A DNA stretch of 64,000 nt from Geosiphon pyriformis (GCA_016748015.1 JAAOMT010000240.1:30990-94989); one strand, 5' to 3'. Positions 35,837 through 48,601 are shown, counted from the stretch's first letter. The notes: generated by a model not told the origin, from the letters alone. Made by a program: numbers and translations.

Positions 35837-38800
35837 TAAGTAATTTGGTTTAGAAGATTGTTATGTGCAATGTTAGAGGAATGAACAATTCTGTAAAGCA
35901 AGATGATATTATTTGTTGACACAAAAACATGAACAATGTAATCTCTATTTTTACAGAATCAAAGCTGAAAGAGAAGATTTGCCCCTGGATTGTAAACAAG
36001 TTTAATGGAGTTTGGGTGTTTACTTCTGGTTTGGAATCTGGGTATTTGGGTGCTAATATTGCAATTATTATGGATTCTTCTTTAGTAAAACATATGTGCA
36101 AGATTTCTAAGATGTTTAGTCAGCTTTTGTCTATTAAATTACTATTCAAGAACAAACTTTCTGTGTCAATTTTGGGGCTTTATGCTGGTGCATCTTCAGC
36201 AGTTTGGTTCTCTTAGGCTGGTGAAATCAACTCTTTTGTTGCAAAGACTGTGAATAAATCTTCTTTCATTATTTTTGGGTGTGATTTCAATGAAAACAGT
36301 TTGAGTATGAGTATAAGTTTCAAGAGGTGTCTCGATTTGGAGCTGGTCAACTTTCTGTTGGATAGTTTGGTCATAAAAAGTTCTACATGAAAGAATTCAA
36401 GAGGTGTAAAAAAAACAATTGATTATGTGTTGGTTTCATCTAATTTGGTCAATGCAGTGGTTGAATGCAATGTTCTGGATATTAGCAAATACTTTGACAC
36501 TAATTATCAAACTGTTTTTATGTCAATAAGTCTGAGTAATTTGCTGAATACTTAGTTGATTTCTCTTTATAAATAGACAAATAAGAATTACTGAAAGTTT
36601 GATTTTAGAGGTGCTGATAATGCTAAATAGAGCAAATTTAAAGATGCTATAGCAGTGAATGCTGCAATGTTCTCTGATGATTTTGTTGTTTCCAAGCATT
36701 TCTTGGATCTGGATGTAATGTGGAACATTGTTTACAAGGTAATGTGTCTTTAGCCAATAAGGTTTTCAAGAAAAAATGGTTCAGAGACTATGATAGTATC
36801 TTCACCAATGAAACCTCTAAGTTTCACAAGCTGGAAATTTTGGTGTCAAAAATTGCCAAATCTTTGCACAAGGGTATTGGTGGTGCTTTTGAATCTTTGA
36901 TAGGCCATTGAAAGATTTTGGATGTTAATAGAGCTTTGCCTGTTCGGATTCTGGTAGATTTTGGTGCGAGTTTAGATTGTGTGCACTTGGCTCTTTTTAG
37001 TGTATAAAAATCATATTGTGCCTCTAAGCTTGCCAAGTCTTTGCAAACTGAGGAGTCAAAAATTAGGTCAGCTATTAATAAACAAATAGATAATTTTGCA
37101 ATCAATAAAAGTCACATGATCAGAAATGTGTTGGAGCATTCTTATTGAAAGGTGGTTTTAGACTATTTGGTAGTTGAAAATGAGCTGATTCTGGAACCTA
37201 ATCTGGTTAAGGCCAAGGTAGATGTAATTATAGAAGGATAGACTAAAAAGTGTAAAGTGGTGGAGAATTTCTTTGGTGATTGGCATTATCAATATTAGTC
37301 TTTAGAATACGTTTTTGACGATGCTTTTTTAAGTATAATGTGTTCAATTAGTTTTGGTGAGTTGTTCGGTGTGGTTTCTAATCTGCCTGATGGCAAAGCT
37401 GTCAGTTTTTCTGAGCTCTCAAATAAGCTTTGGAAGCAGTGCAATAAGTCAGTCTTAGATATGCTCTTGGTGCTTTTGAATTCCTGCTTGTTCTATGAGT
37501 TGGTGCTTAATGCTTAAAAGAAAGCCTGGGTCTTAATGATTCTGAAACTGTATGAGTGGAAGGGAGTTCTTACAAACACTTGACCTATCGTCTTGATTGA
37601 GACCACCTGCAAGATTTTTTTCAAAGTTTTCTCAAACAGAATTTTCTCAGCATGCATCACTTTTGATGTTTTGCAAGGAGACAATTTCTCAGTTTTAAAG
37701 GGTATAACAATGCAATCTTCCATCTTTGCCATTGGTTTGGTTGTTGAGGATGTGTTAAAAAAGAACTGCAAACTCTGGCTGGTCTTGCAGGACATGTGAA
37801 AAGTCTATAATTTGGTTGAGTGGAAACATCTTAGGAAAAACTTGGTCAGAATAAAGATGTGCAATAAATTTATTAGATTTTTTGGGAATATTCACAATGG
37901 TTGTGTCAACAGAGTTATGACTGATTTCAGATTGATGAATGGATATTGGGTACATGATGGCTTAGATTAAGGAGAAATGTTTTTGCCTCTTCTTTGGCCC
38001 ATATTTTATGATCTCCTACTGTATGAGATTAAGCATCAGAAAAGTATGCGTGGATATAAGTTAAATTTTTATTTTGTTTTTAGTAATAGTCATGTTGAAT
38101 CTCAGGCTGAACTTTTTTTTTTTTACTGCTGGCATCTTTGTTGATGATACAATTTGGATTGGTAGCAGTCAGAGTACTATTCAACATATTCTCAATGTTG
38201 CTAGTGAATTTTTTTGGATCAATGACATTTCAATTAACAATGACAAGATGGTGGCCATTTTCATCAATAACAGGGTCAGTGTTTCTTTTTTTTCTATCAG
38301 TGGCTTGCCTATTTCTATTGCCAAAAGGGGTAAGTCTTATTAGTATCTGGGTATTTTTCTTTTTACTGAGGGTTTTTCAAAGCCTAGTTTGGCTAAAGTG
38401 CATTTGGATATTTGTTTTTTTGCCAATTTGGTTCTGAAAAAGGCCATCTCAGATAAGCAGTTTTTGTATTTGGTGTTAGTGGTTCTCTATCCTATAGTCA
38501 GCTATAGAATACAGTTTAGCTTTGTTTCTTTTAGTGTATGCAACAAGTGGGATGCTTTGATTTATAAAGACTTAAAGCTTAAGTCTGGTCTGTCTTTTGA
38601 CTTTCCTGGTAATACAATTCACCATCCTGTCTTTTATGATTTAAAGTCCTTCTTGCAAGTTCAGTTTGAGAGTAAGATTGCTTTCTTTGTTTGTTTTGTG
38701 AACTCTGTTGAGATTTTGAATTGCTTATTTTTTTACAGGTCTTATAACTTGCAAGTTTTGTGTTAGTATCCTGTTTATCTATTGAGTTTTCTTGTTCGTA

Positions 38801-40545
38801 TTTATGTCAGTGCTTTTAATAACTTTCTGGTGGGCATGATTTGTATTCTTCTTGATTGCAATTTGTTTTTGAGTGGCTTATTGGCCAGTTCTTTTTGGTT
38901 TCATGATGAAGTGCCCATGTCTGTCATTCTGGGCAAGTCAAGATTTTACAAATTCTTCTCTTCTCTCTAGCAGTATAATATTGTCTTTGTAAAACAGCTT
39001 CATAATCATTATAGTGATGTCTTTGACTGGTATATCTTCAAGTGTTGGAAAAGATTAGACTCCCATGGTCTTGTTCTTGAATGTTTCAAGCTTTCTGCTG
39101 TATTTCTTACTGGTTCACCCTCTTTTTCTACTCCTCTCATGGTTTTAAGTAGTATTGGCCTATTGAGCATTTTTGATTTTAATGATTATGTGTCTGTTTG
39201 TAAACATCTTTTTTGGGTTGATACTGGTAGTTTGTTTGTATATACAGATAGATCTCTAAAGGGTTTGGACACAGTTGGCTGTAAGGCTGGCATTGCTGCT
39301 TTTTTTGAAGACATTAATTTGAGTTTAGGCATTAGTGTGTTAGGGTTGATGTCATATACTTTGGCTGAAATGCAAGCTATTGCATTGGCCTTGGAGTGTG
39401 TTCTTTTATCTAGCTCTGTTTATCTGTATTTAGATAGTCAGTCTGTCTTGAATGCTTGTAGTTTAGAATTAAATCTGGTTCATTCTGATTTTCATAATTG
39501 GTGTTGAGTTAAGTGTTAGCATATCATTAATGTTATTTGTAATAAGAATCTGAGAGTTAGTTGGTACAAGATAAAGAGTCACTTTGGCATTTTAGGGAAT
39601 AAGTGTGTTGACATGTTTGCTGGTGCCACTTCTTTTTCTGGTCAGTTTCTTCTCCTTCGCTTGAATGAATGTTTCTTGATGGCTAATGGTAGTATTGTTT
39701 CTGGCAATTTTTAACACTTTATTTATGATGTTTTTCATTCCATTTGTTGTACACATTGGGAAGTTGGTTCTAGTTCTAAGTTTTTGGCAAATAGTTTGCT
39801 TTCTGAGGTTAATTGGTTCTGCTCTTTATTAGTGTGGCATCTTGATTTGCACATGGTTGCTGGTTTTACTAGCAGACCCTCAGCTAATGTGTGTACTTAT
39901 TTTATAAAGGCTTTGTATTATTGCCTGCCTATAGTTATTCAAAAGTGCCTCTATAATAAACTTTATCTTAGTGTTTTGTGCTTATATTGTGATAATGTGG
40001 AGATGTTAGATTATGTGTTTTCTTGTAAAGTTGATGATTTTGCTTAACATTGGTTGTTGGATTCTCATGTGAATTCTTAGAAGTTGTTTTCTGGTTTTTT
40101 CCATTCTTCTTCAAGTATATTGCAGTTGTTGTTATCCTGTGTTTCTGGTTTCTCTGTGTCTATGGCTTTTTATAAGGGCTTTGTCTTTGATGGTTGGTTT
40201 TGTGAGGCTGTATCTGTCTTCCATAATTCCAAGATTGCTAGTCTGGAAGTTGTTAGATTTGTGCACTCTCTTAGTCTTGCTTTTTGGGAGAATATCTGGT
40301 TGGTTTGCACTAAACATTGCATCTATATGGAGAAGAATGGGTTGATTTCTTTTGATGGTTTGGCTTCCATTTTGGTTTCTGGTTTGGCTTCCATTTTGGT
40401 TTCTGGTTTGGCTTCAGAACTTTCTACTGGTGTGGTTAAATTATTCAGTATTAATGAGACTTTTGGCATGTGTTTTGGCTTTCGCCAGTCTGGTTTTTTT
40501 CTTTCTGGCATAGGTAATCTGGTTTCAGTTCATATAGCTGCATAG
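35837..40545 (+). pseudogene. LINE copy 3 ORF2: endonuclease, RT, RNase H, zinc finger
   Basis: The endonuclease (about 35860-36560) has TESKLKEK, GLYAGASS and CDFNEN. The RT (about 37330-38560) has FVDDTIWIG intact at about 38133-38160. RNase H (about 39230-39650) has YTDRSLKG, AEMQAIALA, LDSQSVLNA and GNKCVDMFA, so all four acidic positions look present. The C-terminal finger reads VLCLYCDNVEMLDYVFSC, with Tyr where copy 2 has the zinc-binding His. Stops include TGA, TAG or TAA at positions that are Trp, Gln or Arg in sister copies (for example 36211, 36556, 36592 and 39506). Confidence 0.85.
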
Positions 40546-40675
40546 TATTGTTCTGATCAGTCCAAGTGGCTGGTCATGTGTAAAAAGTGCATGATTCACA
40601 CCTAATATAGATTATTTCTTTGATGTATAGAACTAGGCAGTGTTTGGATCTTACTCGTTAAGCAATAAAAAAAAA

Positions 40676-40687
40676 AAGATGCCAAAA
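40676..40687 (+). repeat. target-site duplication, 3' side of LINE copy 3
   Basis: AAGATGCCAAAA matches 31740-31751. Confidence 0.8.
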
Positions 40688-40689
40688 TA

Positions 40690-41955
40690 ATAAAATTAAA
40701 AATTATGAAATTAGTAATAATTAATATAATATGAATTAAATTTTAATTATAAAACTTAAAAATAAACATAAAAAATAATAATTTAATCAAAAAAGTAATA
40801 TATATATAAAAATTTGTTAATTAATTGAAAATATATATAAATTAAAATTAAAACAAAATTAAAATGTATTTTTAATTTTATCTTGTTATGTAATCAGATT
40901 AAATATATATATTAAAATCAAAACAAATTGAAAAATGTATTTTTAATTTTGGTTTGTTATGTGATCACAATTTTTTTTTTACCATTTATTAAGATTAAAT
41001 ATAAATTAATAAGCATAAAAATTTTAGATTTTGTAATTTGTTTTAAAAAAAAAAACAATATGATCTATGTATATTTAATATAAGATAATAAAATTTCGAC
41101 AGATCCAAGTAGTTTTAGTCACAATTTAATTCATATATATATATTTTAAACATATTGTATGTATTAAAATAATAGATTGTATTTGAATTATATTTACATA
41201 AACAATTAAAAAAAACCCTCCCCCCTCATTTTTTATTAATAATATTTTTAATTTATTATTATTATTATTTGCAAATTTTTAAAAACTTTAAAAAAAACAC
41301 GATTATTGTAACACAAGCTTTTTAACAAAAAAATAATAATTAAATGTTTTATCATTGAAACGTAATTAAATATGATAAGAAATAAAAGATAACAAATAAA
41401 AGATAAGAGATAAGAATCTTTTATATTCATTTTTTCTTATTTTGTTGTAACATAGTTTTTATGTGAAAAAAAGATTTATAAGTGATTCAATTTAAATTAA
41501 GTTTTGAATAGTGTATCAGTTTGAGATTAAAATTACTAATAAATCTTAAATTTTATTTTGCAGAAAAAAAAAATAAAAAAAAAGATTTCCAGTAAATCAT
41601 TAAAGTTGATTCTAGGCTAAATAAATTTCCCAGTCATTCGTTTAATTCATTTTATCGATATCTAATTCACTCAATTATTGAACTTTTTTTCTTACAATGA
41701 TTCACTTTCTTAGTAATACAGTGGTGTAATAATATTACAAAAAAACAGTTACAATAAAATTATTTCCGACCAAGAAAATTTTCTTTTAGTTAAATTTTCA
41801 AAAAAGTTTTAATAGTTAATTTTGATGTGGATGTAAATTCTATTTAAATGAAAAATGATTAAAATACAAGAAAAATTACAAAATATCTAAAAATGAATAA
41901 ATAAGAAAAATTATGTTGAAACAAATATTTTCAATAAATTAAAAAATTAAAACAA
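40690..41955. other. AT-rich intergenic block
   Basis: AT-rich DNA with no coding signal. A 60-aa minus frame at 41248-41430 is low-complexity Ile/Leu/Tyr. The right end contains the 3' untranslated region of the wall protein gene. Confidence 0.7.
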
Positions 41956-41956
41956 A

Positions 41957-42930
41957 TTAAAAAGCAAAAAATAAAAATATGGGAGAAAATAAAGATATAA
42001 ATCCAATAATTAATTCAAAATTTCTTGATTTATTAGCAGCAGCGCTAGAAGTGGTAGGTTTTGATGTATTTGACGTAGTTCTTGTTATAACGGTCGTAGA
42101 AGGAGTTGAAGATGAAGTGTCGCTAGAGCTTTTTGATGAAGTATCAGTATCAGTAGAAGTTAGAGTTGATAGTTTGTTAGTGCTGGCAGTGGTAGTGGTA
42201 GTGCTGGTAGCGGTAGTGGTAGTAGTAGTAGTGATGTTGGTGCTACTGCTACTGTTACTGTTACTGTTACTGTTACTGTTACTGTTACTGTTACTGTTAC
42301 TACTGCTGCTTTTACTGGTAGAAGTTGATAATGAAGAAGTGGTAGAAGTTGTTGATGAGGTATTTGCTGTTGAAGTGGTTTTTGAAGGGGCGAGAGTTCC
42401 TGGAACACCGTTTATTGTAAAGTAATGAGAATAATTATAATTATTATCTTTACCAGAGCCAATTCCTACAGTGTATTGGTCACTAGTAAAAAAAAAAAGG
42501 ATGAGTTAAAAAACAAAATAGGTGAATAATCAATTCAAATAATCAAATTCAAATTCAAATAATTAATGAAATTCAAATATTCAAATTCAAATTCAAATAA
42601 TTAATAAATTAATTTGATAACTTACGAACTAACGAAATCCTTTGGAACGGTATAAGTGACAGAACCAGCACTAACAGGAACATCGGTAGCAATAATTGTA
42701 ACAGTTTGTAAAGAATCTGGTGGACCAGCTCTTAAAACTAATGTAGCTTTCTCAGGATTATTATCACCATCGGCAAACCAACTAATTTTCACTTGATCTC
42801 CAGACTTCCAAACAGTTCCATCAACCGGGTTATTAACACGTAACTCGGCTTGAACATATGAGCTGAGTAAAGAAGTGCCCAAGAGAATGAGACTTGTGAA
42901 AGCTTTTAATGAATGGGATTTGAAAAACAT
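41957..42930 (-). CDS. Kre9/KNH-type GPI-anchored Ser/Thr-rich cell-wall protein
   Basis: Two exons, 42626-42930 and 41957-42482, give 276 aa. A signal peptide (SHSLKAFTSLILLGTSLLSSYVQA) is followed by one Ig-like Kre9/KNH domain (about residues 30-130: LRVNNPVDGTVWKSGDQVKISW...ATLVLRAGP...YTVPKDF...QYTVGIGSG...HYFTI). A long Ser/Thr/Asn stalk contains seven Ser-Asn repeats and Thr/Ala runs. A hydrophobic C-terminus (FELIIGFISLFSPIFLFFAF) fits a GPI-anchor signal. This places it at the plasma membrane or wall; Kre9 relatives affect beta-1,6-glucan, but the domain also occurs in proteins of unknown role. The stalk is encoded by simple repeats (42160-42310) likely to vary in length between strains. 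Its complement is also open but is a low-complexity shadow. Confidence 0.85.
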
Positions 42931-42958
42931 TTTTTGGTTTTTGTAAGTTGGGTAAATT

Positions 42959-42985
42959 GGGTTAGGGTTAGGGTTAGGGTTAGGG
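42959..42985 (+). repeat. interstitial telomere-type repeat (TTAGGG)4
   Basis: Four perfect TTAGGG units lie 30-55 bp upstream of the start codon of the GPI-protein gene, reading CCCTAA in the gene's direction. This is either a promoter telobox-like site or healed telomeric sequence. Confidence 0.9.
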
Positions 42986-44015
42986 TAAGTGAAGTGAATG
43001 TGAATGTGAATGTGAATCAGAATGAAATAACGAGAGAATGAGAAAATGAAAGAAAAAAAATCTCATAAGAGACTAAAAAAAAACCTTTTACTTAAATTTA
43101 TATAAAAAAAATTCATTTGATTTTGGGTTTTGTGATTCAATGTACAATAGGTTTTAATGAAAAGCCAAGGTACAAATGTAATCAAGGCAAGAATAAAAAG
43201 TCTTGATGTATCACCTTTTTTTGTGTTGTATCCGTTCTTCTCTAGTTCTCTATTTTAATTATTATTATTTTACGTGTGATATGATTGATACAATGTGTTT
43301 TTCTTTTTTGCGTCATTATTGCTTCCCTTCCCTTCCTTTTTTCTTTTCTTTTCTTTTCTTTTCTTTTTCTTTTTCTTTTTCTTTTTCTTTTCTTTTCTTT
43401 TCTGCAAAAGAATGCAACTATTATGAAACAATTCAGTTTGTTTTTTTAAATTAAAAATAATTGAACAGAAAAATTTTTAAAGATATATGCACATTATACA
43501 TTATTAATAAATTACATGTCTATGTATGTATATATGCATATATGTATGTATGAGTGTATATCTTGAGCTTCCTTGAAAAAAATTAATTTTTTTTCATTAA
43601 TTCATACAAATGTATCCTCCTTACCGCCCAATTGAAAACGTGTCACCCGATATTAGTATTACCGTTTAAAGTTTAATACAAGGATAATAAAAAATTTCGG
43701 GTTTCCTAGTATTTCAAAAATGGAAAAGAGAGCGAGAGTAGAGTAGAGTAAATCCTTTCACTCATCCAGTATCGAACATTACATACTAAAATTAAAAAAT
43801 ACATTTCTATTACCCCGAAATCAAATTTTGACACAATCCCGTGTCAAAATTGCATTAAAAATCCATTACAATAGGATGGCATTGCATCTGAATGAAATTA
43901 TTGATTTCAGTTCTAGAAATTCAATTCTGGAAAATAAAAGAACTTTTTAAAAAATCCTTTAGACTTTTAGTGAGATTAATCATGAGTATTACATATTTGA
44001 GATTGTTCAAAGAAT

Positions 44016-44086
<71 letters not shown>

Positions 44087-44640
44087 CTTAATCTTAATCT
44101 TAATAATCTTAAATGGAATGAAAAACGTGGAACAAAATATGAAAATTTAGCTATCCAATGAAATAATCAAAACAATACAACTTCTCATCTCGAAATCTAA
44201 ATTTTTTATTGAATTTCGGGAGAAAAAATTTCAATAGGTTCAAATCATTCTGTCGTGAAATCCGCCATTTTGTCAAAAAAAAACTCAAATTCAAAGTACA
44301 ATATTTCTGAATAGGGAGCTTAGCTTTACACAATGTTGTACCTAATTCCGATTTCTGATTTTCTTGGCTTCTATCATTCTGTGACTCGATGATAAATGGT
44401 ACAAAAAAAAAATTTCAAAGCTTTTTGGTTCGTCTGTCTCATTTTTTTGTGTGTAAGGTTATTAGGAATTTTAAATTATTCTCTCCTGAAAGAAATTGAA
44501 ATGATATCATCTAATTTCTAATTAATATAAATATCAGATTAAAATGCAAACTAATTGAAATTGATATTAAGATTGAGATTGAAATTGATAATAAGATTGA
44601 GATTGAGATTAAGATTGAGATTGAGATTTGGTGTTAAAGT
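42986..44640. other. intergenic region with simple repeats
   Basis: GTGAAT-type repeats (42990-43017), a (TTTTC)n pyrimidine tract (43325-43402), (TATG)n near 43520-43550, an (AAT)23 run at 44018-44086, and GAGATT-type repeats at 44570-44630. No convincing gene; the 89-aa frame over the AAT run is a poly-Asn artefact. Confidence 0.6.
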
Positions 44641-44812
44641 AGTTACCCAATTGATATGATAAAATTTTATCAACTAAAAAATTATTAAAATTATTAATCT
44701 TATTTTTGATACGCAAAATTTAGTTTTTAGTTATTTAAAAATATAAATGTTTTTTTTATTAAATATTATTTATTTTTTTGTAATTTTTAATTATTTTACA
44801 ATAAAAATAATA

Positions 44813-44850
<38 letters not shown>

Positions 44851-46330
44851 AAATTTTACAATTTAATTAATATTAATTTTAAATAAAAAATTATTAAAAC
44901 TATTACAAAAAAAAATTCTTCAATAAAATTCAATTTTAAAAGAAAAAAACAATAATAATAATATTTAAATAAAAAATTGCAAAAATATTGAAATTAATTA
45001 ATTTAAATATTTAGTATTATATATAACATAATATTAAAAAATATATCAAAACATAGGTTAAATATTATTATTTTTAAATTAATAATTCTTAATTATAGTT
45101 TTTAATAAGATATTAATTTATTTATTTATTTTTCTTTATTTTTATTGTTTTATTTAATATTTTATTATTATTGTTATTATAATTATTTATTAAAAAAAAA
45201 TAGTATTAAAATTATAATATTACAAATTATTTGGTAAAAAAATATATATTATAAACATAAAAATAAATTTTTAAAATTTAATAATTTTAATTAAAAGAAT
45301 AAAAAAACATTAAAAATAAGATTGTAAAAAAATATTAAATATTAAAAACCAAAAAACTTATTAATTTTTTATTTTTTTTATACAAAAACTTTTATTTAAA
45401 AATTTTAAATAAAAATTAATATATATTAATATTATAATTATTAAAATTTAAATTATTTGGTTTTTAATTATAAAACAATTTTTTTTATGTTTGTATAATA
45501 TTAATTTTTTGATATTATTATTATTAATAAAATATATAAATTAAGATTAAAGTTTTTTAAAAACAAAATTATAAAAATTGTTTAATTTAATAAAATTTGT
45601 AATTAAACTTTTAATATATTTAATAATTTTTATTATAATTATTAAAATAAGTTTTTATTATAAATATTAAAAACTTTAATTAATAAAAAAAAATATAATA
45701 TAAATAATAAGTTTTTTGTTATTAGTTTTAATAAAATATAAAATATAAAATATACAAAATAATAAGACAAAATAACATAAAAAAAACAATTATTAAATAA
45801 ATATATAAATTAACTTATAATAATTAAGCATTTAATAAATACTTAAATAAATTAAAAACAATAAGCTTATTTGGTTTTTTAAATAGATAATGATTATATA
45901 TAAAAAGTATATAATTTTAATTTATTTTTATATATTTATAATTAATATAAAAATTAAAAAAACCGTATTTTATCAAAACAATAAAAAAAATCAAGAAAAA
46001 ATTTTAATTGATTTATTTATTATATTTAATTAGTAATATTAAATTGAAAATAATAAAATTGTATTTGTAATTAAAAAAATAAGTAATAATAATAATATTA
46101 TTATTATTAATATTAATATTGAATTTTAATTTATATATATTCAATTATTATCTATTTACATACAAAATAACCAGCCGTCTTTTAGTATTTATTGGTTAAA
46201 ATAAAATATTTTCTAAAAAAAAATTTATTTTAAAATTTACATTTATATTTAAAAATAATATCATAATTAATTCAATTTTATAAAAAAATATTGTGTTTGA
46301 TTGTATTAAAAATAATTAATAATTTCCCAC
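44640..46330. other. AT-rich block without genes
   Basis: About 1.7 kb of nearly G/C-free sequence with an (AT)n run at 44817-44846. Unlike the other AT-rich blocks it holds no retroelement. Confidence 0.85.
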
Positions 46331-46661
46331 TATTAGTCATATGTGAATTTACAGAATCGTTATCTTGGAGTCCCATCATGCAAAACTATTGGCTTTTTAA
46401 ATTTTACTATGGCGGAGACACATCATAAGGAAAATCTTTTTTAGTGTGGCAATTCGCCTAAATCCAGAGCTTTGATAATTAGACTTAAAGACTTTTTTAG
46501 CTCTTAACAGTGAATATTATTTAATAGTAGCATACAGTCTATCATAATCGCTTAATAATTCAATTTTAGGGAAAAGGAAGGGTTTACAAACCCTATGGCT
46601 TGGGACAAAATTATCTTTCTCATATTTAATCAATTTTGGGAAAATAGAAAATTTTGATGTC

Positions 46662-48480
46662 TTAGATGTTCTTATTTATATTGTGAAATTTACTAATTAT
46701 CTTCGAATCACATTGATTATTACGTTCAGGTATGAATCGTTTCAAGGTAACTTCATGAATATGAAACCGTTTAATGAAATCTGGGGTTCCCATTTCCTCT
46801 GCTGAGTATTCCTTTAAACCAGGAATAATTACATAACAAAGCACCACTGTCTACATCCATCATTTTTGACAAATTAATATTAATTTTCACTTGACTCAGA
46901 GAAATTGAAAAGATTATATTTAAAACATTTATACCTTTTTCGCTTGTGAACATACACGGTTCAAGCTCAAAAGCCATCCCCATGAAGATGTAATATTTTG
47001 ACGAAATCCGGAATATGGCGGGCGAGATGATAAGCAATTAAGAGGAAAATTTGAAGGCATCTTGCCTTTGATTTTTAAAGGGTCTTCACTCGAACCAGAA
47101 TAAACTGGTAATACAACAACGGCATACCTGAGTTTGATTGAGAAAATGGGCGATAAATTGAAGAGAAAGCTTTGAAAAAAAAATTCAAAAAATTTTTGTT
47201 CCTTGAACTCACTCGCCATGGTTAAACATTGGTCCTTTCTCATAAAGAACTTTGAATTATATTAGATCATTGTAAAAAAGCTCAAAATCATCAAATGTCT
47301 TATTTCCAGATAGGAATAATGATGCTTACTGTAATCGACGCCAAATTTTGAACCACAACGTACCACCCAACCCAAACTGCGAAAATAATGATAGGCAACG
47401 TAACGAATAACAAAAGGGTTTTCCCTTCGATTTTCTATAGCTCCTCTGGAAGCCGTCGAAAGTTGAATGGTTGGTTGCTGAGAATAGTGATTTGCAGCAG
47501 CATTACAAAAACTATTCCAACACTCTTTAATACTAAGTAATTTCTGAGAGTGTAAGATATAATTATAAAAGTATCTTAAATTCAAAGAGTCACTACCTAT
47601 CAAAAATAAAAAATAATGTTGCCACACCTCATTACAATCTTTTATTTTCAAACATCCAAGTCCATAGGAAAGAAAAAATGCTTCTTCCAATGTTAATTGG
47701 AGATGTTCAATGTCCTGAGTATATTTGTCAATATCATCGTCACATACATTTGAATTCTCTATTGTTGGAGGCTTGATTGATATTTCGCTAAAATTAGGAC
47801 CATCAGTGATTTCTTCCTCTCTGTCTTTAATACCGTGATGGTTATTTGGTATGCAATAAGTTAATTATAGTCGAGAATCTTGAAATTTTATCATCAAGCA
47901 AATCGTTCTTACCAAGGTGAATTCCCTCAAGTGGATCATCTTTGTGATCCAAGATGGGAAGGGCAACCAAATCTAAATCGAGTTTTTCCCGAGTTTTCCG
48001 ATCCATCTTTCTTTGTTGGCGTCTTTTCTCAGTAGCTTCTTCCAGAAATGAATCCCCTAAAAGGATGTAAAAATTTGTTGACCATGTTTCTACCAGTTTT
48101 CAAAAACTGACATAGATCTTACCGAAATTGCCTGCGCGACTTTTTCTTTTAGTCTTGCGTGCAAACCAAGTTGCTTCACTCCTGGAAAAAACACCTTTGC
48201 CAAAAAACCCTGAGCTCCATAAGAAATCTATATGGTCACGGCGAGTGACCTTCACACAAAGAAGATCTGAGTCAAAAGCTCCAATTGCACTAGGTGAGGT
48301 TGAATTCAGCTGATAGAGAAACGAAAAATGTATCCAACGAAATAAGTTTCGAAAGCCAAATAATGAAAACAGGGATAATGTAATTGGGAGTGGTATAAAA
48401 TATTTATCAGAAGTAGGGAGCCGCCTTTTAGTCGAACTCTCATTTTCATTAACTTTATTGGAGATATTTAAGATATTCAT
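46662..48480 (-). CDS. SEN2: tRNA-splicing endonuclease catalytic subunit Sen2
   Basis: Six exons, first to last: 48480-48123, 48056-47913, 47824-47330, 47249-47213, 47127-46935 and 46850-46662, giving 471 aa with phases agreeing. Sen2 cuts the 5' splice site of intron-containing pre-tRNAs within the Sen heterotetramer. The N-terminal part has DHIDFLWSSGFFGKGVFSRSE. The C-terminal nuclease domain reads ENPFVIRYVAYHYFRSLGW then FGVDYILYEKGP. The catalytic triad is visible: Tyr in GVDYILY, His in MFNHGEYAVVV (split by the 47128-47212 intron) and Lys in VCSQAKK. The C-terminus has FHIHEVTLKRFIPER. An upstream in-frame ATG at 48537 exists, but the Met at 48480 (MNILNISNKV) looks more natural. The gene is divergent from LSM4. 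Confidence 0.93.
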
Positions 48481-48601
48481 AACTATAACTATAACTATTG
48501 ATTGATAATCGCGAGCCGAAATGTAAGATAGTACCATAAGATCATCTATACTCCAAAATTTTCTTTATCAACCATTGAAACTTTGCTCTTTTGACCACTC
48601 T
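48481..48601. promoter_or_regulatory. shared SEN2/LSM4 promoter interval
   Basis: Only about 120 bp separate the two start codons, so this interval and the LSM4 first intron must hold both promoters. I see no specific factor site. Confidence 0.6.

Larger units (their letters stand above)
31808..35837 (+). pseudogene. LINE copy 3 ORF1, split by LTR element
   Basis: A 277-aa frame (31808-32641) has a charged N-terminal region, then the conserved VRKSFALNIGLNKV...VRKLFSEINGFGRVSTPSKF block and the start of the RRM-like unit (RAVVIKKIQ). It continues with frameshifts to 32836 (KALFYM) and resumes after the insert at about 34985 (TLPMGI...GSVNGKTCVINHHP). The zinc knuckle region (35200-35240) and the Ser-rich C-terminus follow, ending at TAA 35837. 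In copy 2 the same join is unbroken (ALLFTLSVG). Confidence 0.75.
31752..40675 (+). mobile_element. LINE copy 3, full-length but decayed, with nested LTR element
   Basis: It is bounded by the AAGATGCCAAAA duplication. It shares the 5' leader, ORF1, ORF2 and 3' end (TACTCGTTAA..AATAAAAAAA) with copy 2. Without the 2.15-kb LTR insert it is about 6.8 kb, like copy 2. It is the most decayed of the three, with more than twenty in-frame stops. Confidence 0.92.

Noticed and set aside
41979-42425. 148-aa plus-strand frame rich in Val and Leu
   Set aside because: It is the complement of the Ser/Thr repeat stalk of the GPI-protein gene; low complexity and no start or domain features.
43203-43454. 83-aa frame of Phe and Ser
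   Set aside because: Translation of a (TTTTC)n pyrimidine tract.
43892-44161. 89-aa plus-strand frame with a poly-Asn run
   Set aside because: Produced by the (AAT)n microsatellite; no conserved sequence outside it.
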